In this document: one piece after another, positions 35,813 to 43,731 of the stretch
Numbering within the stretch: the first letter of the stretch is position 1
How the letters are laid out: each line of letters starts with the position of its first letter
From: Agrobacterium tumefaciens
GTDB taxonomy: Bacteria; Pseudomonadota; Alphaproteobacteria; Rhizobiales; Rhizobiaceae
Length of the DNA: 64,000 nt
Reading direction: 5' to 3'
Assembly: GCA_017744915.1 (NCBI GenBank)
Contig: JAGIAH010000016.1
Span: 1-64,000, forward strand
Notes under the pieces: model-generated
The model's input: the letters and a program-made list of their open reading frames with translations, nothing else
Told to the model about the DNA's origin: nothing
Databases searched by the model: none
Made by a program: the position numbers and the translations under genes

Positions 35813-36580
35813 ATGTCTTGCCTGAGCAAGGGGCTTTTGCGCTCTTCCGCCCTGCTGTCCATCCTGCTTGCGCTCACCGCAGGTCCGATTGGCCTGCCGG
35901 ATAAAGCCTTTGCCCTTTCCGAACTGAAGCCGGCGCAGAAGAGCGAAAGCGAACCGCAGGCACAGAACGGCGAACAGCCCCAGCAGGCGCAGCCTGCGGA
36001 GCCCGACGAAGTCGAAGGCGATTCGGAAGGCATTCCCCTGCCCGACCCGCTGGTCGACCGTTCCGCTGGTAAGGCGAACCAGCAATCCGCCAAACCTGAC
36101 ACAACGCCGGAAATGTCCGTTGTCATCGAGCACGATGTTTCCAAGGCGCCGGAGCCCGTGCGCAAGCTGCGCCAGCAGATCATCGATGCCGCCGCATCAG
36201 GTGACATCGAGAAACTGCGGCCCTTCATCGCCGCCGGGCAGAATCAGTTCCGTATCGACGGCAGCGACAGCGAAGACCCGATCGCGGCGCTGAAAAGCTA
36301 TTCCGGTGATCCGGACGGGCTGGAAGTGCTGGCGATCATCATCGACCTGCTGTCCACCGGTTATGCCCATGTCGATGCCGGCACCCCGGATGAAGCCTAT
36401 GTCTTCCCCTATTTCGCCGGAAAGCCGCTGAATACGCTGACTGCGCCGGAAAAAGTGGAGCTGCTGCGCATCATCACGGCGGGCGATCTGGCCGACATGC
36501 AGGAATATGGCAATTACAGCTTCTACCGCGTCGGCATTTCGCCGGATGGCAAATGGAAGTTCTTCACCGCCGGCGATTGA
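35813..36580 (+). CDS. Unknown secreted protein of about 255 residues
   Basis: A signal peptide (LLRSSALLSILLALTAGPIG, cleavage near AFA-LS about residue 36) is followed by a Gln/Glu/Pro-rich linker (about 40-85) and a folded part from about 100. This contains VRKLRQQIIDAAASGDIEKLRPFI and a C-terminal YFAGKPLNTLTAPEKVELLRIITAGD, with NYSFYRVGISPDGKWKFF at the end. The C-terminal half is conserved-looking, but I know no named domain. Periplasmic location is expected. Confidence 0.8.
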   Translation: MSCLSKGLLRSSALLSILLALTAGPIGLPDKAFALSELKPAQKSESEPQAQNGEQPQQAQPAEPDEVEGDSEGIPLPDPLVDRSAGKANQQSAKPDTTPEMSVVIEHDVSKAPEPVRKLRQQIIDAAASGDIEKLRPFIAAGQNQFRIDGSDSEDPIAALKSYSGDPDGLEVLAIIIDLLSTGYAHVDAGTPDEAYVFPYFAGKPLNTLTAPEKVELLRIITAGDLADMQEYGNYSFYRVGISPDGKWKFFTAGD

Positions 36581-36702
36581 TCGCATCCCGGTGCTTGCCG
36601 TTCTTTTGCAAAAATCCTAACTGTGCGGAATGCGCATTCCGGCAAAGTGCATCTGCATTTGCCGGATATTCACATAGCCTCGATGAACCGAACGGTGACG
36701 CC

Positions 36703-37551
36703 ATGTCTTCCGCCTTTCTTGCCGACCGCCGCCTGATCCGGGTTTCCGGCACCGGTGCCGAAGAGTTTCTGAACAATCTGATCACGGCCGATATCGAAAA
36801 TCTGCCGGAAGGCGAAGCTCGCGCATCGGCGCTTCTCACGCCGCAGGGCAAGATCCTGTTCGATTTCCTGATCTGGCGCGATGGCGGGGATTATCTGATC
36901 GAGACGGGCGCTGCCGAACAGGATGCGCTGTTGCGCCGCCTGACCATGTACAAGCTGCGCGCGCCCGTCGATCTGAAGGCCGAGACCGTGGAAGGCATCA
37001 GCGTTTTCTGGGGCGGGAGCGCGCCGGAGGCAGGCGTGCGGGATGGCCGTTTCGCCAAGGCGGGTGTCGATCTCTGGCATGTGCCCGGCACATCGGCCTC
37101 TGGTGAGGCTGCAGTCTATGAGGCGCTGCGCGTCGAGCACGGCATTGCCGAATCCGGCCGGGATTATGCGCTTCAGGATGCCTTTCCCCATGATGTGCTG
37201 ATGGATGTGAATGACGGCGTTTCTTTCAAGAAGGGCTGCTTTGTTGGCCAGGAAGTCGTCTCGCGCATGAAACATCGCGGTACGGCAAGACGGCGTGTGG
37301 TGACCGTTTCCGCCGAAGGCACACTTCCCGTCAGCGGGACGGAAATCAGCGCCGATGGAAAACCAGTCGGCGCGCTGGGAACGGTTTGCGGCAACAGGGC
37401 GCTTGCCATCGTGCGGACCGACCGAATTGCCGATGCGCTCGCCGCCGGCACGCCGCTCCTTGCGGACAATGTTGCAGTGAGCGTAGCCCTGCCGATGTGG
37501 ACCGGGCTCTCCTTCCCGGCAGCCGATCCGGCGGCGCGGGCGGAGGACTGA
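36703..37551 (+). CDS. YgfZ/GcvT-like folate-binding protein (Fe-S cluster maintenance)
   Basis: 282 residues. The diagnostic motif of YgfZ/IBA57 proteins is KGCFVGQEVVSRMKHRG (about 175-192), with its conserved Cys. The N-terminal SGTGAEEFLNNLITADIENL and LTPQGKILFDFLIW regions match the GcvT-type domain. YgfZ uses tetrahydrofolate in repair or assembly of Fe-S enzymes. The ATG at 36703 gives the normal N-terminus; earlier in-frame starts would add 50 unrelated residues. It heads a chain of three tight genes. Confidence 0.92.
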   Translation: MSSAFLADRRLIRVSGTGAEEFLNNLITADIENLPEGEARASALLTPQGKILFDFLIWRDGGDYLIETGAAEQDALLRRLTMYKLRAPVDLKAETVEGISVFWGGSAPEAGVRDGRFAKAGVDLWHVPGTSASGEAAVYEALRVEHGIAESGRDYALQDAFPHDVLMDVNDGVSFKKGCFVGQEVVSRMKHRGTARRRVVTVSAEGTLPVSGTEISADGKPVGALGTVCGNRALAIVRTDRIADALAAGTPLLADNVAVSVALPMWTGLSFPAADPAARAED

Positions 37552-37553
37552 GA

Positions 37554-38177
37554 GTGGCGCCCGCAAAAAGCCCGCGCGCCTGGCAACGCATGCTGTCGGG
37601 ACGGCGACTCGACCTGCTCGACCCCTCCCCGCTCGATGTGGAGATTGCCGATATTGCCCATGGCCTTGCCCGCGTTGCCCGCTGGAACGGACAGACGCGC
37701 GGTGACCATGCCTTTTCCGTCGCCCAGCATTGCCTCATCGTCGAGACCATTTTCTGCCGCATGTGCGCCGATGCGACGCCTGACGAGATGCAGATGGCGC
37801 TTCTGCACGATGCGCCGGAATATGTGATCGGCGACATGATCTCGCCGTTCAAATCCGTGGTCGGCGGCGGTTACAAGACGGTGGAAAAGCGGCTGGAAGC
37901 CGCCGTGCATCTGCGCTTCGGCCTGCCGCCGCATGCATCGCGTGAATTGAAGGACCGCATCAAGAAGGCCGATACGGTGGCCGCCTTTTTTGAGGCGACG
38001 GAACTTGCCGGGTTTTCCGCAGCCGAGGCACAGAAATTCTTCGGCCTGCCGCGCGGCATCACCCGCGACATGTTCGATGTCACGCCGCTTCCTTCGACGG
38101 AGGCGCAAAGGCTGTTCATCGCGCGCTTCGAGGCAATCGAGACGCTGCGCGTGAACAAGACCGGGAGCACGACATGA
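37554..38177 (+). CDS. HD-domain phosphohydrolase, YfbR-like
   Basis: 207 residues from GTG at 37554, with a strong GGAGG about 9 bp upstream and 2 bp after the previous stop. HD-domain metal ligands are in RGDHAFSVAQHC, LLHDAPEYVIGD (the HD pair) and KKADTVAAFFEA. The closest families are 5'-deoxynucleotidases of the YfbR type. The start overlaps no gene, but the stop overlaps the next start (ATGA, 38174-38177). Confidence 0.88.
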   Translation: MAPAKSPRAWQRMLSGRRLDLLDPSPLDVEIADIAHGLARVARWNGQTRGDHAFSVAQHCLIVETIFCRMCADATPDEMQMALLHDAPEYVIGDMISPFKSVVGGGYKTVEKRLEAAVHLRFGLPPHASRELKDRIKKADTVAAFFEATELAGFSAAEAQKFFGLPRGITRDMFDVTPLPSTEAQRLFIARFEAIETLRVNKTGSTT

Positions 38178-38692
38178 CGGCCATCGTGGTATCGCCGCTG
38201 TCGCGGATCGCCGAAATGGCCGTAAAGCACAAGGCCCGCGAAATGGTGACGCTGATCGCCAAAGAGCAGAGCTTTCACCGCCCGGCCGTCATTGCCGCCG
38301 AGCGGCATCTGACGCTTGCCATGAACGATATCACCTTCAAGGGCACCGGCGATCTCATTGCGCCTGATGATGCGCATGTGCTGAAGCTGATCGATTTCGC
38401 GCGGGAATGGGATCAATCCGCACCGCTGCTCATCCATTGCTGGATGGGGATTTCGCGCTCGCCGGCCGCTGCCGTCATCGCCGCCCTCAGTCTTTATCCT
38501 GATCAGGATGAGGACGAGCTTGCGCAACGCCTGCGCACTGTTTCACCCTATGTCACGCCCAATGCCCGCATCATCGCCATCGGCGACCGGCTGCTGGGGC
38601 GCGAGGGCCGGCTTGTCAAGGCGATCAAGGCGATCGGCCGGGGGGCGGATACCGATGGTAACGTGCCTTTCGTGCTGCCGCTTGCCGGCTGA
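38174..38692 (+). CDS. Tyrosine/dual-specificity phosphatase-like protein
   Basis: 172 residues. The active-site loop HCWMGISRSP (Cys near 89, Arg near 95) is the CX5R signature of cysteine-based phosphatases. The N-terminal half has an unusual absence of the WPD-type loop; an Asp in DITFKGTGD or DDAHV may serve. It is coupled to the HD hydrolase gene. The substrate is unknown, and nucleotide or inositol phosphates are as possible as phosphotyrosine. Confidence 0.85.
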   Translation: MTAIVVSPLSRIAEMAVKHKAREMVTLIAKEQSFHRPAVIAAERHLTLAMNDITFKGTGDLIAPDDAHVLKLIDFAREWDQSAPLLIHCWMGISRSPAAAVIAALSLYPDQDEDELAQRLRTVSPYVTPNARIIAIGDRLLGREGRLVKAIKAIGRGADTDGNVPFVLPLAG

Positions 38693-38769
38693 GGCCCGAT
38701 TCTGGGCGGAACCGCTGCGGCACCCATTCGTTACCAACCCTGAACGACAATAAAATCACGGGATAATTC

Positions 38770-39591
38770 ATGGAACAACAGGCAACGGATATCATCGTCG
38801 CATCGCAGACGGCCGTGCGGCAGGCGAGCGCGCTGGCGGTGCAATATTCCTTTTCGGTCATCGGTGCGCTGCTGCTGCTGATCATTGGCTGGCTGGCCGC
38901 CACCTTCCTGCAGCGCTGGGCCTTCCAGGGTCTGTCGCGCATTCGCGGTTTCGATGCGACGCTTGCCGGCTTCTTCGCGGGTGCCATTCGTTATGTCGTG
39001 CTCATTCTGGTCATCGTCATGGTGCTTGGCCAGTTCGGGGTGCAGACGGCCTCCATTCTCGCCGCCCTCGGCGCTGCCGGCCTCGCCATCGGTCTTGCCC
39101 TGCAAGGCACGCTGCAGAACATCGCCGCCGGCATCATGCTGCTTGTGCTGCGCCCGTTCCGGGTGGGCGAATATATCGAGACCGGCTCCGTCAGCGGTAC
39201 GATCATTGAAATCGGGCTGTTTGCCACCGAACTCAAGACGAGTGACGGGCTTTATCGGCTTGCGCCCAATTCCACGCTCTGGAATGTGCCGATCACCAAT
39301 TACAGTCGCTTCCCTTCGCGCCGTCACGAACTGAGCCTGACCGTCAAGAACGACGAGGATATGGCTGCCGCGCAGGACATGCTGATGCGCGTGGTGCGCT
39401 CCGAAAGCCGGGTGCTGCTGGACCCCGCTCCCGTAACGTTCGTCGATTCTGTCAGCGCCGACAGCGCCACCGTCAAGTTGCGTTATTGGGTGCGCAGCGA
39501 CAGCTATTTCGCAACGACCCGCGATGTGACGAAAGCGATGAAACTCGCCTTTGATGAACGCAAGGCCGAGGTGAGCGCACAGCCTGCCTGA
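38770..39591 (+). CDS. mscS: MscS-type mechanosensitive channel
   Basis: 273 residues, the size of E. coli MscS. Three transmembrane helices (about 27-47, 65-85, 92-115) are followed by the pore helix pattern ASILAALGAAGLAIGLALQG and the beta domain start VGEYIETGSVSGTIIEIG. The cytoplasmic cage domain ends with KAMKLAFDERK. It releases solutes on osmotic downshock. It is monocistronic, 77 bp after the phosphatase gene. Confidence 0.95.
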   Translation: MEQQATDIIVASQTAVRQASALAVQYSFSVIGALLLLIIGWLAATFLQRWAFQGLSRIRGFDATLAGFFAGAIRYVVLILVIVMVLGQFGVQTASILAALGAAGLAIGLALQGTLQNIAAGIMLLVLRPFRVGEYIETGSVSGTIIEIGLFATELKTSDGLYRLAPNSTLWNVPITNYSRFPSRRHELSLTVKNDEDMAAAQDMLMRVVRSESRVLLDPAPVTFVDSVSADSATVKLRYWVRSDSYFATTRDVTKAMKLAFDERKAEVSAQPA

Positions 39592-39718
39592 GGCGTGACG
39601 GCTCACCCCTCCCGCAGATTTTTCGAGCGCGGTGGCCGAACAGCCATCGCGCTTTTTCATGACGATACATCAACACGTACCCTTGCGCCCCGCCAAAGAG
39701 GCCTCTATAGGTCGATAT

Positions 39719-39736
39719 GTAATGTTATTACGTTAC
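39719..39736 (+). promoter_or_regulatory. Zur box in front of zinT
   Basis: GTAATGTTATTACGTTAC is an 18-bp near-palindrome that agrees with its own complement at 14 of 18 positions and matches the form of the alphaproteobacterial Zur operator (GTWATRTTATAACATWAC-like). It lies 35 bp upstream of the zinT ATG, where Zur would repress when zinc is plentiful. Binding is not proven here. Confidence 0.8.
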
Positions 39737-39771
39737 TTATTTTTGATCGTAGACTGAAGAGGGCCGAAACA

Positions 39772-40455
39772 ATGCAGAAGACACTGACCCGCCTCACCGG
39801 CGCGCTCGCACTTGGTTCCATGCTGCTGGCGGCTGCCGCGGCAACGGCTGCCGACGGCAACAAATCTGCGGCTCACAGCCACAGCCATGGTCATGACCAC
39901 AGCCAGATGACCGAGGCGGAAAAGCAGGTTTACAAGGGGTATTTCGAAGATGCGCAGGTAAAGCCGCGCCCGCTGACGGACTGGGAAGGCGATTGGCAGT
40001 CGGTCTATCCTTACCTGCTGAACGGTTCGCTGGATCCCGTCATGGCTGAAAAGGCCGCTCATGGCGACAAGACGGCCGCAGAATACCGCGCCTATTACGA
40101 AATCGGCTACAAGACCGATGTCAACCGCATCGTGATCGCGCCCGATAGCGTTACCTTTTATAAGGAAGGCAAGCCGACCAAGGGCACCTATGTCAGCGAT
40201 GGCCAGGAGATTTTGACCTACAAGAAGGGCAACCGCGGTGTTCGTTACATCTTCAAGAAAACCGCCGGCGACGAGGCCGCACCGCGGTTCATCCAGTTTA
40301 GCGACCACACCATCGCACCGAAGAAGGCCGGACATTATCATCTTTATTGGGGCAACGACCGCAAGGCGCTTTTGGACGAAGTCACCAATTGGCCGACCTA
40401 TTACCCCTTCCTGATGGACGGTGCTGACATCGTTGAGGAAATGGCGGCGCATTGA
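39772..40455 (+). CDS. zinT: Periplasmic zinc-binding protein ZinT
   Basis: 227 residues. A signal peptide (about 1-27, ending ATAA) is followed by a His-rich arm HSHSHGHDH (about 36-44) and the ZinT lipocalin-like domain. Zinc ligands are expected in the C-terminal KAGHYHLYWG histidines. The protein gathers zinc in the periplasm for the ZnuABC importer under starvation. A Zur box sits just upstream. The start at 39772 is chosen because the signal peptide begins there; no znu genes are close by. Confidence 0.95.
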   Translation: MQKTLTRLTGALALGSMLLAAAAATAADGNKSAAHSHSHGHDHSQMTEAEKQVYKGYFEDAQVKPRPLTDWEGDWQSVYPYLLNGSLDPVMAEKAAHGDKTAAEYRAYYEIGYKTDVNRIVIAPDSVTFYKEGKPTKGTYVSDGQEILTYKKGNRGVRYIFKKTAGDEAAPRFIQFSDHTIAPKKAGHYHLYWGNDRKALLDEVTNWPTYYPFLMDGADIVEEMAAH

Positions 40456-40515
40456 GCCATCGCAGGCTCACGGTTTTCCGCAGCCGGAAGAATGCCGAGC
40501 GAGTGCCTCTTTCGC

Positions 40516-40633
40516 CTTCTCCCCGCCGGGGAGAAGGTCGCGGCAGCGGGATGAGGGGGCAAGGGTGCGGTCTATCGCTGACGTTGCCCCCCTCATCCGA
40601 CCCTTCGGGCCACCTTCTCCCCGGCGGGGAGAA
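40516..40633. repeat. Palindromic intergenic repeat, family B, copy 2
   Basis: The same outer hairpins (CTTCTCCCCGCCGGGGAGAAG and CCTTCTCCCCGGCGGGGAGA) and the same inner GATGAGGGGG/CCCCCTCATC arms as at 33097-33217; only the central 20 bp differs. It separates convergent zinT and the ABC permease gene and may act as a two-way terminator. Confidence 0.88.
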
Positions 40634-40651
40634 GAAACCAGCCGCAACCGC

Positions 40652-41470
40652 TCACTGCCCCATGGTAGAACGATGCGCCCAGCCGGTCATGCGCTTTTCC
40701 AGCCAGGCCATCACCGCATACATGACAATACCTTCCACCGCGAGCATCAGCAGGCCTGCAAAGACCAGCGGCACGTTGAACTGGCTCTGCGCCGAACTCA
40801 TCATGTTACCGAGGCCGTAATTGGAGGCGACGGTTTCCGAAACGACCGAGCCGACGAAGGCGAGCGTGATGGCGACTTTCAGCGACCCGAAGAAATAGGG
40901 CATGGACCGCGGAATGCCGACCTTCAGCATGATGTCCATCTTCTTTGCGCCGAGCGCCCGCAACACGTCTTCGGTTTCCGGCTCGATGGTGGCCAGGCCG
41001 GTGGCGACATTGACGACGATGGGAAAGAAGGAAATCAGGAAGGCAGTCAAAACAGCAGGAACAGTTCCGATCCCGAACCAGATGACGAGGATGGGCACCA
41101 GCGCCACCTTCGGAATGGCGTTAAAACCGATCATCAGCGGATAAAGACCCGCATAGATGGTTTTCGACCAGCCGATGAACAGGCCGATGGCGAGACCAGC
41201 GGCGACGGCAATGGCGAAACCCAGCGTCGTGGTGTAAAGCGTCTGCAGCGAATTTTTCCAGATCGGCGACCAATATTGCACGATGGCCTGCCCGACCCTG
41301 ACCGGCGACGGCAGAATTGTGGGCGGCATTTTCAGTGCATAAACGAGCAGTTCCCACAGCACGAAAAGTGCCAGCGTATAGAGCCACGGCGCGGCCTTCA
41401 CCCAGTTGACCCGGGCAATCAGTGGCTTGCGCGGTTCGGCCGTCACGGTGCTTTCCATGATCGCGCTCAT
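40652..41470 (-). CDS. ABC importer permease (SsuC/TauC/ThiX type)
   Basis: 272 residues with six transmembrane helices. The EAA loop is GFNAIPKVALVPILVIWFG, placing it in the nitrate/sulfonate/taurine/hydroxymethylpyrimidine family. It overlaps the ATPase gene by 4 bp (41467-41470) and is last in a three-gene operon. The substrate is not evident from the permease. Confidence 0.93.
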   Translation of the reverse strand: MSAIMESTVTAEPRKPLIARVNWVKAAPWLYTLALFVLWELLVYALKMPPTILPSPVRVGQAIVQYWSPIWKNSLQTLYTTTLGFAIAVAAGLAIGLFIGWSKTIYAGLYPLMIGFNAIPKVALVPILVIWFGIGTVPAVLTAFLISFFPIVVNVATGLATIEPETEDVLRALGAKKMDIMLKVGIPRSMPYFFGSLKVAITLAFVGSVVSETVASNYGLGNMMSSAQSQFNVPLVFAGLLMLAVEGIVMYAVMAWLEKRMTGWAHRSTMGQ

Positions 41471-42255
41471 GCCGCCACCCTCGCCTGCGCGATTTCGCCA
41501 TGCAGTTCCTGCACCATGTCGTTGAAACCCTTGTCATACATGATATCGAGCTGGCGCGGGCGGGCAAACGGCACGCGGTGTTCCGCGAGCACTCGGCCGG
41601 GCCTTGCGCTCATCACGAAAATCTTGTCGGCCAGAAAGGTCGCTTCGCGCAGATCATGAGTCACGAGAATGATGGTGACGCGCTGCGCGGCGTGCAGATC
41701 GCGGATGACGCACCACAACTCCTCGCGGGTGAAGGCATCGAGCGCGCCGAAAGGCTCGTCCAGCATCAGCAGTTCCGGTTCGTGGATCAGCGCGCGGCAG
41801 AGATTGGCGCGCTGCTGCATGCCGCCAGAGAGCTGCCATGGATATTTGGAACCAAAGCCCTTCAGGCCGACGATTTCCAGCAGTCGCTCGGCTTTCGCGA
41901 CATATTCGGCCTTGTGGGCGCGCAGCCGGCGACGGTGTTTCTCGACGATTTCGAGCGGCAGCAGGATATTTTCCAGCGTCGTGCGCCAGGGCAGCATCGT
42001 CGGGTTTTGAAAGGCCATGCCGACGATGGAGACCGGTTCGGTGACCTGTCGCCCGGCAACGATGACATTGCCCTTTTGTGGAATATGCAGCCCCGTCACC
42101 AGCTTCATCAGGGTGGACTTGCCGCAGCCGGACGGGCCGACGACCGCTGCGAATTCACCCTTGTCGACCGTCAGGTTCAGGCCGGATACGGCAAGCGTGC
42201 CGGCGGAGCCGCCATAGCGCATATCGACACTGTCTATTTCCACGAGATGTGACAT
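41467..42255 (-). CDS. ABC importer ATPase (SsuB/TauB/ThiZ type)
   Basis: 262 residues with Walker A GPSGCGKST (about 39-47), signature LSGGMQQR (near 145) and Walker B LLMLDEPFGALD (near 165), then THDLREATFLAD. It energises import together with the adjacent permease. A 141-bp gap separates it from the binding-protein gene and includes a 27-bp half-copy of repeat family B. Confidence 0.94.
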   Translation of the reverse strand: MSHLVEIDSVDMRYGGSAGTLAVSGLNLTVDKGEFAAVVGPSGCGKSTLMKLVTGLHIPQKGNVIVAGRQVTEPVSIVGMAFQNPTMLPWRTTLENILLPLEIVEKHRRRLRAHKAEYVAKAERLLEIVGLKGFGSKYPWQLSGGMQQRANLCRALIHEPELLMLDEPFGALDAFTREELWCVIRDLHAAQRVTIILVTHDLREATFLADKIFVMSARPGRVLAEHRVPFARPRQLDIMYDKGFNDMVQELHGEIAQARVAA

Positions 42256-42351
42256 CGTAGTCCCCTATATCTTCGGCGGGAACGGGCGCTTATGGCCTTC
42301 GTTTTTCCTGCCCATTTCCAAGGCTGCCGGCTATACCGGCCTTGCCGTTCG

Positions 42352-42378
42352 TTTCTTCTCCCCGCCGGGGAGAAGAAA
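42352..42378. repeat. Half-copy of repeat family B
   Basis: TTTCTTCTCCCCG (42352-42364) and CGGGGAGAAGAAA (42366-42378) form a perfect 13-bp inverted repeat with one central base. It equals the terminal hairpin of the family B elements. It lies inside the importer operon, between the binding-protein and ATPase genes, and could reduce expression downstream. Confidence 0.85.
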
Positions 42379-42396
42379 TTTGCCGTACCCGCTCGC

Positions 42397-43440
42397 TCAG
42401 GGAAGCATGCGTTCTTCCTTGGCCGGCAGATATGTCGCGTCGAAGACCTGCTCCGCCTTGACGTTGCCCTTCAGGCCAAGCGAAACCTTCAGCGTCTCGA
42501 TGGAGGCCGCAAGCCGGGTCGGATCGACCCCGCCCATGCCGTTTTCCACCACATAGGGCGTCTTGATATTCATGCTGTTCGCCATATTGAGACGTTCGAG
42601 CTCAATGGTGCTGTCGAGCGTCTCGTTGCGCTTCAGCACCGCCGCCACGCCCTCTTCCGGGATTTTGACGGAATCGGCGAAGCCCTTGGCCAGTGCTCTC
42701 AGGAAACCCTTCACGGCTTCCGGGTTTTTCTCAGCGAAATCAGTGTTTACCAGCACCGCATTGCCATAGAGATTCAAGCCGTGCTCGGCCATCAGGATGG
42801 TCGAGATATCGTCATCGGCAATGCCCTGTTTCTTGAGATTGAGGATAACCGAAAAGGCGAAACCAAAGACGGCATCGACATCGCCCTTGGCGAGCATCGG
42901 TTCACGCACCGGAAAACCGATCGATTCGATCTTGATCTTGCCGTCATCGAGGCCTGCAACCTGCTTGAAGGCCGGCCATTGTGCAAAAGCGCCATCCGGC
43001 GGCGGCGCGCCGAGCTTCTTGCCTTCCAGCGACTTCGGATCGCCGGTGACACCGAGCGACTTGCGGCCGACCACGGCAAATGTCGGGCGCTCATAGACCA
43101 TATAAACGGCCTTGACCTTCTGGCTCGGATCTTCGTCGAGGAACTTCATCACCGAATTGATATCACCGAAACCCATCTGGTAGGCGCCGGTCGCAACACG
43201 CGGGATGGCCTCGACCGAGCCGTTACCGCTATCGATGGTGACATCGAGCCCTTCGGCCTTGAAATACCCCTTGTCCAGCGCCAGCAGGAAACCGGCGGCA
43301 GGCCCCTCGAATTTCCAGTCGAGCGTGAATTTTACCGGCGTTTCGGCACGAGCACCCGTTACCGGCAGCGAAACGCCCGCGACCGCACCGATGGCGGCAA
43401 TGGCGAGCGTCTTCGACAACAACCTGCGCGTTAAAATCAT
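42397..43440 (-). CDS. ABC importer substrate-binding protein (SsuA/THI5-like)
   Basis: 347 residues. The signal peptide carries twin arginines (MILTRRLLSKTLAIAAIG, cleavage near ARA-ET). The mature protein starts PVKFTLDWKFEGPAAGFLLALDKGY, the NMT1/THI5/SsuA-like fold, with a SGNGSVEAI and GYQMGFGD-type ligand pocket. Members bind aliphatic sulfonates, taurine or thiamine precursors. No assimilation enzyme is next door, so the substrate is open. It is the first gene of the importer operon. Confidence 0.92.
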   Translation of the reverse strand: MILTRRLLSKTLAIAAIGAVAGVSLPVTGARAETPVKFTLDWKFEGPAAGFLLALDKGYFKAEGLDVTIDSGNGSVEAIPRVATGAYQMGFGDINSVMKFLDEDPSQKVKAVYMVYERPTFAVVGRKSLGVTGDPKSLEGKKLGAPPPDGAFAQWPAFKQVAGLDDGKIKIESIGFPVREPMLAKGDVDAVFGFAFSVILNLKKQGIADDDISTILMAEHGLNLYGNAVLVNTDFAEKNPEAVKGFLRALAKGFADSVKIPEEGVAAVLKRNETLDSTIELERLNMANSMNIKTPYVVENGMGGVDPTRLAASIETLKVSLGLKGNVKAEQVFDATYLPAKEERMLP

Positions 43441-43512
43441 CTATTCCCCCTGATGGTTTTGCTGGATTGGTTGCATAAGACCCAATTCCAACCCCCAAGG
43501 CAAGATAAAATT

Positions 43513-43541
43513 GCATACAAAATAGCCATTATTTTGTATGC
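43513..43541. promoter_or_regulatory. Perfect 12-bp inverted repeat upstream of the importer operon
   Basis: GCATACAAAATA (43513-43524) and TATTTTGTATGC (43530-43541) are exact inverted copies around a GCCAT spacer, 73 bp upstream of the binding-protein start. GTATAC-like half sites of this kind are typical of GntR-family operators. No GntR gene is in the window, so any regulator acts from elsewhere. Confidence 0.65.
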
Positions 43542-43731
43542 TTATTTTATGCGCACCAATGATCGATATGCGGGCAAAAAGGCGGAGATTCTGCTCATCC
43601 CACGTGCAACGAAGGCGCGGAAATATCGTTCACACAGAGAACACATCGTTCTCATTTGCCGGGGTTGCGGATCATGGGCAGCGTGAGACAAATAGAGCCT
43701 CAAACAGCAGGCGAAACGGCGGGACGGCGAC

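Noticed and set aside
33097-40633. Family B repeats considered as a CRISPR-like array
   Set aside because: Only two full copies 7.4 kb apart, each an internally inverted element; no regular spacers and no cas genes.
40421-41659. 412-codon plus-strand frame across a repeat and the importer permease
   Set aside because: Crosses an intergenic repeat and is antisense to permease and ATPase genes.
43453-43686. 77-codon plus-strand frame upstream of the fusion gene
   Set aside because: It covers the perfect inverted repeat and promoter region, lacks a ribosome-binding site and resembles no protein.
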